From assembly GCA_027307045.1 (NCBI GenBank), contig DAHUXR010000038.1, positions 4,856 through 38,370 of the forward strand: DNA of 33,515 nucleotides, given 5' to 3'. Both the position numbers and the translations under genes were made by a program. Origin of the DNA: Acidobacteriaceae bacterium. GTDB lineage: Bacteria > Acidobacteriota > Terriglobia > Terriglobales > Acidobacteriaceae. Below, piece by piece: positions 24,914 to 31,809 of this stretch. Under the pieces are notes generated by a model that was not told the origin of the DNA, made no database searches, and saw only the letters and a list, made by a program, of their open reading frames with translations. Position 1 is the stretch's first letter. The number at the start of each line of letters is the position of its first letter.

Positions 24914-25228
24914 ATGAAGAAACAGTTGAGCGATCAGGAACTGTATAGCGAAGTTGAAAAAGTGATTTGCAACGTATTCCGGCTGAGCGGATCTGCCGTC
25001 AGTCCGGACACAACGCTGGTGGGTGATTTGGGGGCCGAATCCATCGATTTCCTTGACCTTGGTTGCGATCTGGAAAAAATTGTGGATGCCGAAGTGGATT
25101 TCCGCAAACTGTTTCAGGCAAAACGCGCACAGTCCGAAGGGAGCGGTGTGCTTGACGTGACCGTGCAGGAAGTTGTGGACTATCTCAAAGCGCAGACTGA
25201 AGTGCAGGAACCTGCCACAGTCCAATAA
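24914..25228 (+). CDS. Acyl carrier protein 2
   Basis: This 104-residue acyl carrier protein has the phosphopantetheine site LGAESID (Ser43). It aligns without gaps at the N-terminus with ACP1 (7209-7523) and has the same length; both share SDQEL, ICNV, LVGDLG, AEVDF and VDYLK. A good GAGGAG site lies upstream. It is followed after 58 bp by KS2, so the ACP-KS cassette of the left arm is duplicated here. It may carry a different acyl unit or serve as the donor carrier to the NRPS. Confidence 0.93.
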   Translation: MKKQLSDQELYSEVEKVICNVFRLSGSAVSPDTTLVGDLGAESIDFLDLGCDLEKIVDAEVDFRKLFQAKRAQSEGSGVLDVTVQEVVDYLKAQTEVQEPATVQ

Positions 25229-25286
25229 CAAAATCAGGTATGCCTCTGCGGCATGCCGCTGGCCTCGCTGCAAGGAAGGATACGCC

Positions 25287-26558
25287 GTGTGTCAGGTGGT
25301 CATCACAGGCGCGGGAGTTGTTTCTTCTCTGGGAACAACTCTCGCAGAGTTCAAGCAGCGGATGTTTGCTTCTGAGTCTGGAGCTATAGACATCAGAGGC
25401 AAACTAGTGGCAGCAAATTTTCCAGTATCGGCGGCAGCTCCTGTTCTGCAAATGCCTAAACTGCCAGATATCTTCAACGAATTTGAGCCGACGGAGGTTC
25501 CACATGTTCTGCAACTTGCCGGATCGGCGACAGAACAGGCATTGGAATTTTTTCCTGACGGAATGCCTGTAGATGCCATTGTATTTGGTGGACAGGATAC
25601 AGCAAGTTCCGGCCACAGCTTCAAAGGCGTATCCTGCTCAATCCCTGGAAGTCGCGCATGGCCAACTCCACTTCAATTGGTCCACAGAATTCTCGAGCAA
25701 CGCGGACATGGGCCACTCGACGAACGTAACCTGATCAGCATTCACAACGTTACGGTAAGTTCCAATCAGGCGATTGGCATGGCGTTCCATCGGATCCGTT
25801 CCGGCCATTGGAAACGAGCTGTTGTGACCTCTGTCCATGGGTGCTGCGGTGCAAGAGAGTTGATGAATTTTCATATGTTGGGGACCCTCACCACAGATTC
25901 TAAGCAGCCCGGCAAGGCAAGCCGGCCGTTTTCGAAGTCTCGTTCCGGTTTTGTGATGGGTGAAGGCGCTGCCACTCTGGTGCTTGAGACTCGCACCGCC
26001 GCTGTAAGACGCGGAGCAAATATTCTGGGCATGGTGACGGGCTATGCCACAACTTCAGATGCTTACCGGATTACTGATGGGCATCCGGAAGCCGCGGCTG
26101 CTTCAGTCACAATGCAGAAAGCGATTCATGATGCCGGACTGAGCAATGCTGAGATCGATGCAATTAGCGCGCACGGAACCTCCACGCGAATGAATGACCG
26201 GATTGAGACAATGGCCATCAAGCATGCCTTTGGGCCCGCCGCTTATCAATTGCCGATAACTTCTCTCAAATCGCAGATCGGGCATTGTCTTGCCGCTGCT
26301 GGCGCACTTGAGGCCGTGGCCAGCCTGCTCATGCTTTCTGAGCAGAAGTTGGCTCCGACTATTAATTATAGTGAAGCCGATCCAGAATGCGACCTTGACT
26401 ATGTGCCGAACCGAGCGCGCCCTGCCAGGCTGCAAAGAATCTTGAGCAACAATTTTGGATTCGGCGGACAAAACACCTCTGTCGTGTTTGAAAATGCTCC
26501 AAGCAATAACATTCATCACGAAAATTCTCACGAGCACCTTTCCGCTTTCAAGTTGTAA
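25287..26558 (+). CDS. Ketosynthase paralogue lacking the active-site Cys: KS2 (KS-beta/CLF-like)
   Basis: This 423-residue protein is strongly similar to KS1 throughout (VVITGAGVVSSLG, ELMNFHMLGTLT, SAHGTST, LKSQIGH, NNFGFGGQN). At the nucleophile position it reads HNVTVSSNQAIG where KS1 reads NNACVTSNQAIG, so Thr156 (codon ACG) replaces Cys. Both His and the Lys are retained. Family knowledge: KS-like proteins without Cys act as chain-length factors (KS-beta) or as malonyl decarboxylases (usually with Gln). I infer a KS1/KS2 heterodimer. The GTG at 25287 is chosen because the sequence from there matches KS1 and AAGGAAGGA lies upstream; the open frame starts earlier, but that part overlaps ACP2. 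A His-rich C-terminal tail is extra relative to KS1. Confidence 0.92.
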   Translation: MCQVVITGAGVVSSLGTTLAEFKQRMFASESGAIDIRGKLVAANFPVSAAAPVLQMPKLPDIFNEFEPTEVPHVLQLAGSATEQALEFFPDGMPVDAIVFGGQDTASSGHSFKGVSCSIPGSRAWPTPLQLVHRILEQRGHGPLDERNLISIHNVTVSSNQAIGMAFHRIRSGHWKRAVVTSVHGCCGARELMNFHMLGTLTTDSKQPGKASRPFSKSRSGFVMGEGAATLVLETRTAAVRRGANILGMVTGYATTSDAYRITDGHPEAAAASVTMQKAIHDAGLSNAEIDAISAHGTSTRMNDRIETMAIKHAFGPAAYQLPITSLKSQIGHCLAAAGALEAVASLLMLSEQKLAPTINYSEADPECDLDYVPNRARPARLQRILSNNFGFGGQNTSVVFENAPSNNIHHENSHEHLSAFKL

Positions 26559-26883
26559 TCACTCCCTATCGAAATCTGCAATACGCGCCTTTGCTCGATG
26601 GAATTTACTCTCCTGCAAAGAATGTTAAAGCGATGTTGCCGGACTTATTCCTGCCAAGGGATCCGACCAGAAATGGAACATTGATCTTTCCTGCCTGGAA
26701 CCACATGTGGGTCTGGGCATGTTGCAACTCCCGAATGCTTGCTCGCGTATTGATCTCTTACCAGCGTGAATTCAACAGCTTACTGTCTCGCCCGCTATGT
26801 AGAAACACTCGGCACTGCGGTTGCTTATCTCCAGAGCGAGATACTTCGGCCCATAGCCGTGAGAAAACAACCGAGGTGAAGGA
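26559..26883 (+). other. Intergenic region before the cysteine-synthase-like gene, no gene recognised
   Basis: These 325 bp contain one open frame of 98 codons (26591-26887) with a TTG start, no ribosome binding site and no recognisable motif. I treat it as non-coding. No strong hairpin or promoter hexamers were seen. The GAGGTGAAGGA site of the next gene lies at the 3' end. Confidence 0.4.
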
Positions 26884-28002
26884 ATGAATAAATTCAATTC
26901 AATTTTGGACCTGATACGCCACTCCACACTGATTCAACTTCGTCCTCGTGCCATTTCCAGTGAAGGGGCCAGCTTATGGGGCCAGCTTGAGTTGCAGCTT
27001 CCTGGAGGAATGAAAGACCGCATCGCGCTGCAAATTGTTGAGGACGCCGAGCGTGCGGGAGAGTTGAGGCCCGGCAGCATCATCATTGAAAGTTCGTCCG
27101 GGTCCACGGCGGAGGGGCTTGCCCGGGTGGGAGCAGCAAAGGGCTACAAAGTCATCATTGTTACGGATCCGCGTCTGGATGAGATCACCAAAGCCAAGCT
27201 GTTGGCATTGGGGGCAGAGTTGGAAATTGTCGATCGAATGGATCCGGTGACCGGATGGCAAGGCACTCGCCTGCAACGTTTGCGTGAAATTATGGAAAAA
27301 CATCCGACCGCTTTCTGGGCCTGCCAATATGACACGCCCAGCAATCCCGCAGCTTATGACCGAGTAGGCAAGGCGATTTATGAAGGGTTGGGCGGAAACG
27401 TTGCCGCGTTAGTCGGTACTGTGGGAACTGGCGGCTCGTTGTGCGGTATTGGCCGCTCACTCCGTAAATATGTTCCCAGCCTGAAGATTGTAGCGGTTGA
27501 TGCAGTGGGCTCAGTTCTGTTCAACCAGCCCAATGGTAAGCGTCTGCAAAGCGGACACGGAAACAGCCTGCTGCCAGGGAATGTGAATTATCCGCTGATC
27601 GATGAAGTACATTGGGTTTCCGACGGCGAAGCATTCAACGGCTGCCTGGAACTGGTGCGTCGCACCGGAGTGTTTGCCGGCGGTTCTTCTGGCGCAGCCT
27701 ATGTAGTGGCCTCATGGGTGGCTGAGCATTATGAAAAAGACCAGCAGGTGGTGGCCATTTTGCCGGATCGCGGTGACAGATATTGCGCCAATATTTACTC
27801 GCCGGAATTCATGCAGGAAAAGAACCTGAGTAATGAGATTGCCGGCGCGTATCCAACACCAATCCGTTATGGAACGGATGTGGCAAAACGCTGGAGTTAT
27901 GCGCCGATTCCCCATGATCAGCCAAATACCTATACCGGTGACGTTAGCACCACGGAAGATTTTGCCCGCGAACTGGGCCTGGAGGCTGTGTCTGTCTCAT
28001 GA
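26884..28002 (+). CDS. Cysteine-synthase-family PLP enzyme (beta-replacement), diaminobutyrate-type candidate
   Basis: This 372-residue fold-type II PLP enzyme has the Schiff-base lysine in LPGGMKDRIA (Lys44), the substrate loop ESSSGSTAEG (69-78), equivalent to TSGNTG of CysK, and the PLP-phosphate loop GTVGTGGSLCGIG (178-190). CysK homologues replace a beta leaving group with a nucleophile; SbnA-type members use amino acids as the nucleophile. Combined with the threonine kinase and the lyase, I infer attack on O-phosphothreonine by aspartate, followed by fumarate loss to give 2,3-diaminobutyrate. O-phosphoserine and a 2,3-diaminopropionate product is the main alternative, but no SbnB-like dehydrogenase is present. 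The ATG has a good site, and the stop overlaps the ATP-grasp gene by 4 bp. Confidence 0.88.
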   Translation: MNKFNSILDLIRHSTLIQLRPRAISSEGASLWGQLELQLPGGMKDRIALQIVEDAERAGELRPGSIIIESSSGSTAEGLARVGAAKGYKVIIVTDPRLDEITKAKLLALGAELEIVDRMDPVTGWQGTRLQRLREIMEKHPTAFWACQYDTPSNPAAYDRVGKAIYEGLGGNVAALVGTVGTGGSLCGIGRSLRKYVPSLKIVAVDAVGSVLFNQPNGKRLQSGHGNSLLPGNVNYPLIDEVHWVSDGEAFNGCLELVRRTGVFAGGSSGAAYVVASWVAEHYEKDQQVVAILPDRGDRYCANIYSPEFMQEKNLSNEIAGAYPTPIRYGTDVAKRWSYAPIPHDQPNTYTGDVSTTEDFARELGLEAVSVS

Positions 28003-29255
28003 ACCACTTTGTGCTGGTAGAAAGCAATACGACAGGCAGCGGAGCAATCATTGTTGAAAGATTGCTGGCTCGGAGTGACAGGGTCACGTTCCTGACGCGT
28101 ACTCCTGGCAAGTATCCATTCCTTGCGCGCAAAGATCCTGATCTGCACGTGGAAGAGGTGGATACGAACTGTTTTGCCACGGTGATCAAGGCGATCCAGC
28201 AAATTCACGAGCAGCAAGCAGTGAATGCTGTGGTGACCACCTCAGAATTTTATGTGCCACTTGTGGCGCAGATAGCTACTGCGCTTGGCTTGCCCGGCCT
28301 CGACCCGGTTGCTGCACAGACCTGCCGGCATAAGCCAAGCACGCGCAAGAAACTGAGTGCCGCCGGATTGCTTACCCCTGATTTCTATCTGGTGAATTCA
28401 GAAAAAGAAGCCCAGGACCTTGCAGAGCGAGTGGAGTATCCCTGTGTTGTAAAACCACCTTCTGATAGTTCCAGCCATGGAGTAAAGCTGGTCAGCAATT
28501 CAGCAGAGTTCATGGAGCGCTACTACAACATCCATGGGTGGAAGGAAAATGTTCGTGGCCAGGTCCTTGATGGCAGCGTGCTGGTCGAAAGCTTACTGGA
28601 AGGGCCAGAGTACAGCGTGGAGACAGTTACTCTGCCCGGCGGACAGACGCATGTAATCGGAGTTACAGATAAACATCTTTCGCAAGAACCTTACTTTGTG
28701 GAGATGGGGCATGACTTTCCCAGCCGAGCGTCGCAAGCCATCCAACAATCTCTGATTCAGACCGTACTGAGCGCGCTGAAGGCCGTGAACTACAACTTTG
28801 GCCCTGCACATACGGAGGTTCGCTGGACCCCGCGAGGCGCGGTAGTGGTGGAGATCAATCCCCGTTTGGCCGGTGGAATGATTCCTGAATTGATTGGCTA
28901 TGCCAAAGGGCTTGATCTGCTTCAGATCTGGACAGACCTGGTGCTTGGCTTGCCCGTGGATCTGACTCCAACCCATGAGCAAAATGCGTCGATTCGTTTC
29001 CTGACTGCAGAGAATGAAGGAGAGCTGCGCGCCATTCGCAAGATTGACGAAGCTACCGTGATTCCAAGCGTCCGAGAGATTTCTATAGCCGCCAAGCCGG
29101 GAAGAAAGGTGAATCCAGCTACGGACGCGTATGACCGCCTAGGTTTTGTAATCGGCGCGGGGGCGGATGCAGCCAAGCTGTCGCGCCACATGCAGGAAGC
29201 TCTGGAAACAATTGAGCTTGAGATTGAACCAATCGAGTGTGCGATTCGGGTTTGA
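27999..29255 (+). CDS. ATP-grasp ligase (amino-acid ligase type)
   Basis: This 418-residue ATP-grasp protein has the nucleotide-binding Lys152 in VVKPPSDSSSHGV and the Mg-binding segment EINPRLAGGM (285-294). N-terminal and C-terminal domains match the L-amino-acid ligase/carnosine synthase branch. Such enzymes couple a carboxylate to an amine through an acyl phosphate. It is coupled (ATGA) to the PLP synthase, which suggests that it acts on that enzyme's product or a related amino acid, for instance making a dipeptide or amide of the diamino acid. Its exact substrates cannot be read from sequence. A gap of 18 bp separates it from the threonine-aldolase gene. Confidence 0.87.
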   Translation: MNHFVLVESNTTGSGAIIVERLLARSDRVTFLTRTPGKYPFLARKDPDLHVEEVDTNCFATVIKAIQQIHEQQAVNAVVTTSEFYVPLVAQIATALGLPGLDPVAAQTCRHKPSTRKKLSAAGLLTPDFYLVNSEKEAQDLAERVEYPCVVKPPSDSSSHGVKLVSNSAEFMERYYNIHGWKENVRGQVLDGSVLVESLLEGPEYSVETVTLPGGQTHVIGVTDKHLSQEPYFVEMGHDFPSRASQAIQQSLIQTVLSALKAVNYNFGPAHTEVRWTPRGAVVVEINPRLAGGMIPELIGYAKGLDLLQIWTDLVLGLPVDLTPTHEQNASIRFLTAENEGELRAIRKIDEATVIPSVREISIAAKPGRKVNPATDAYDRLGFVIGAGADAAKLSRHMQEALETIELEIEPIECAIRV

Positions 29256-29273
29256 AGCGGGGTGAAGAAACCG

Positions 29274-30407
29274 ATGAAAGATCCCATTGACCTACGCAGT
29301 GATACCGTGACTTTGCCTCCACTCAACATGCGCAAAGCGATTGCCCGCGCACAGTTGGGTGATGATGTTTACGGTGAAGATCCGACCGTGAATGATCTTG
29401 AACGGATGGTAGCGCGGAAGCTGGGCAAAGAAGCTGCATTGCTGACGCCCAGCGGCACCATGGCCAATCTGCTTGCGATCCTCTCCCACTGTTCACAACG
29501 GAAACGACTACTGGTTGGCGATCTGTCAGATATATGGAAGTGGGAAGCCGGTGGAGCTTCACTGCTGGGTGGCCTTGTTTACGATCCACTGCCAACCCAG
29601 CCCAACGGCGAAATTGCTATTGCCGCAATGGAGGCAGCTCTGTATGGAGAGCAGGATTTTCAACGTGTGCCTGCAGGGCTGATCTGTCTGGAGAATACAC
29701 ACTGCTGGTGTGGCGGAAAGGCGCTTTCCCTGGAATATCTGGCTCGGGTTTATGAATTTGCGCAGCGGCGATCTCTACCAGTGCACATGGACGGCGCGCG
29801 TCTTTTCAATGCTGCTGTAAGCATGGGAATGGATGTTCGTCAGATCGCCACCTTTGCTGATTCGGTCACGATTTGTTTGTCCAAAGGGCTGGCAGCGCCA
29901 GTTGGGTCCGTGCTGGCAGGCCGCAGCTCATTCATCAACAACGCGCGACGTTTACGCAAGATGCTGGGCGGAGGAATGCGTCAGGCTGGCATTGTTGCAG
30001 CGGGCGGTATTTACTCGCTGGAGCAAATGGTGGATCGCCTGAGTGAAGACCACGCAAACGCGCTTCTTCTGGCCCAAGGGCTCGCGGAAATCCCCGGGAT
30101 TGAGATTTCTCTTGAGCTGCCACACACCAACATTGTGTTCTTCACGCTGGCCGACCATGAATTAAGCCTTAAATATTTTCTCTATTCGCTTGAGAACGAA
30201 GGTGTACGCGTAAGTGAGCTAGGTAGACGGCGGCTTCGCGCTGTGACTCATTACGGCGTCAGCCCAGAGGACATTAAGTTCGCGGTTGAAGCTGTGGGAC
30301 GGGCGCTGGCACGCACTCGCGCTGCGGCTCTACCTGTGGCGGAAGATTTTCAGCCGTGGCATCAGGAAGCTGAGGGGCCTTTAGAGATGACCACGCTTGT
30401 ACCGTAA
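29274..30407 (+). CDS. Low-specificity L-threonine aldolase-like PLP enzyme
   Basis: This fold-type I PLP protein starts MKDPIDLRSDTVTLPP, the family N-terminus. It has MDGARLFNAA, whose Asp binds the pyridine N, and SVTICLSKGLAAPVGS with the Schiff-base Lys. The family cleaves threonine to glycine and acetaldehyde, or runs the aldol direction to make beta-hydroxy amino acids. In this cluster it may make a beta-hydroxy amino-acid building block, or supply or drain threonine for the diaminobutyrate route. The ATG at 29274 is preferred for the family-typical N-terminus; an in-frame GTG lies at 29262 (four codons earlier). Length, about 377 residues, is slightly more than the usual 340-350 because of a C-terminal tail. 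Confidence 0.9.
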   Translation: MKDPIDLRSDTVTLPPLNMRKAIARAQLGDDVYGEDPTVNDLERMVARKLGKEAALLTPSGTMANLLAILSHCSQRKRLLVGDLSDIWKWEAGGASLLGGLVYDPLPTQPNGEIAIAAMEAALYGEQDFQRVPAGLICLENTHCWCGGKALSLEYLARVYEFAQRRSLPVHMDGARLFNAAVSMGMDVRQIATFADSVTICLSKGLAAPVGSVLAGRSSFINNARRLRKMLGGGMRQAGIVAAGGIYSLEQMVDRLSEDHANALLLAQGLAEIPGIEISLELPHTNIVFFTLADHELSLKYFLYSLENEGVRVSELGRRRLRAVTHYGVSPEDIKFAVEAVGRALARTRAAALPVAEDFQPWHQEAEGPLEMTTLVP

Positions 30408-30453
30408 TAGTTTTGCAAGACGCCGAAGCGGGTCCGGCGAAGGGGAGTGAGAG

Positions 30454-31809
30454 ATGTCACCAACACGCACGATGAACCGGAACTTTCTGTTCTTATGGCA
30501 GGGCCAGATTGTGAGCCAGATTGGCACGCAACTGTTTCAGGTGATTGTGATTCTTTCCCTGAAACAAGCCACTGAATCAGCAACGCTGGTGGGCTTGCTT
30601 ATGATGGCTTCCACCGTGCCTGCTTTGTTGCTGGGGCCAGTGGGCGGCGCCGTGGTGGACCGCTATTCAAGACGAAGCGTCTTGATCACGGGCGACCTCC
30701 TTCGTGGAATTGCGCTCACTGGAATTGCGGGGGTGTTGTGGTTCGGCTCTCACTCGATCATCCTTCTTGTGGCATCACTCTTTGCATATTCCCTGTTGGA
30801 AGGCAGTGTGGGCGCTGTCTGGCAGCCGGCAAGTATGTCTGTGGTGCCTGACCTGGTGCCGAAAGAGGGGTTGGGCACGGCAAACTCCTTTATTCAGGGT
30901 TCATTTCAGATTTGCACCGTTGTGGGGCAGGCGGTTGCCGGCATCTTGTTCCGCACGGTGGGTGCGCCTCTGCTTATGCTGGCGGATGCTGTCACATATT
31001 TTTATGCGGCCATCAGTGACTCTTTCATCCGCATTCCTGCTCTGCCAACTAAGCCTGCGGAAGAAAAGAAGGCAAGTTTCAAAACGGAAATTATGGAAGG
31101 GCTCAGGCATATCCATGCAAAGTCTGGAATGAAGATGCTCTTCTATACCATGGCCTTTTTTCAACTCGTCATGGTGCCGATGCTGATCCTGTTTCCGTTT
31201 TATGTCGAGGACCATCTGCATGCAGGACCGCAATGGTATGGCTTTCTGCTGGCGGCCTCAGGCTTTGGAACATTTCTCGGCTACGGCATTGGCGGAGCGT
31301 TGAAGGTTTCATCCCGTAGTTCCAGTCGCGTAACCGTTGCGATGATGGTGGTGATGTCGCTGGCCCTTACGTCACTGGCTTTTGTGTCTGGCCCATGGAT
31401 CGCGCTATGGTTGATTGGCACAGTAGGCGCGATGGATGGCTTTATTGTCCTCAAGCTGCTGACCACTCTTCAGCTTGCAACGCCCAGTGAGATGCGCGGA
31501 CGCGTATTCGGGCTGCTGATGACAATCACGCGCGGTCTTACGCCTTTTGCCATGGGATTGACGGGCTTAATCGCCGATTTGACGCATCGCAATATTCCAG
31601 CGATTTACCTGGTCTGCGGCATTGCAGCGACGTTGTTGGCGTCCAATGTTGCCGTCCGGCGCGAATGCAGGGAGTTTCTTGCCGGTGAAGATGGAAGCTC
31701 CCAGCCCGATGTAGAGTTCGCGCCTGCTCCGGTGCTGCTTGCGGATCCGCACGACTCTACTATCAACGCACCTTTGCTTTGCCAGATGGACTCATTGGAG
31801 ATTAAGTGA
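30454..31809 (+). CDS. MFS exporter (EntS/MFS_3-like)
   Basis: This 451-residue membrane protein has about 12 hydrophobic segments. The cytoplasmic loop motif GGAVVDRYSRR lies between helices 2 and 3, the MFS signature. The overall pattern (NRNFLFLWQGQIVSQIGTQLFQ at the N-terminus) resembles the enterobactin-exporter type. Its likely role is proton-driven export of the finished product, giving self-protection. A strong AAGGGGAGTGAGAG site precedes the ATG. The stop overlaps the GTG of the next NRPS gene (GTGA), so the two are probably coupled. A hydrophilic C-terminal tail of about 40 residues is extra. A transport role is certain at family level; the substrate is inferred from context. Confidence 0.9.
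   Translation: MSPTRTMNRNFLFLWQGQIVSQIGTQLFQVIVILSLKQATESATLVGLLMMASTVPALLLGPVGGAVVDRYSRRSVLITGDLLRGIALTGIAGVLWFGSHSIILLVASLFAYSLLEGSVGAVWQPASMSVVPDLVPKEGLGTANSFIQGSFQICTVVGQAVAGILFRTVGAPLLMLADAVTYFYAAISDSFIRIPALPTKPAEEKKASFKTEIMEGLRHIHAKSGMKMLFYTMAFFQLVMVPMLILFPFYVEDHLHAGPQWYGFLLAASGFGTFLGYGIGGALKVSSRSSSRVTVAMMVVMSLALTSLAFVSGPWIALWLIGTVGAMDGFIVLKLLTTLQLATPSEMRGRVFGLLMTITRGLTPFAMGLTGLIADLTHRNIPAIYLVCGIAATLLASNVAVRRECREFLAGEDGSSQPDVEFAPAPVLLADPHDSTINAPLLCQMDSLEIK

Noticed and set aside
25173..25286. N-terminal extension of KS2
   Set aside because: It overlaps the end of ACP2 in another frame, and the KS1-like sequence begins only at the GTG at 25287.
26591..26887. 98-codon open frame before the cysteine-synthase-like gene
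   Set aside because: TTG start, no ribosome binding site, Cys/Arg-rich composition unlike neighbours and no motif; treated as non-coding.
30421..30439. Short inverted repeat CGCCG/CGGCG before the MFS gene
   Set aside because: Only 5 bp of stem with a 9-nt loop and no T-run; not distinguishable from chance in GC-rich DNA.
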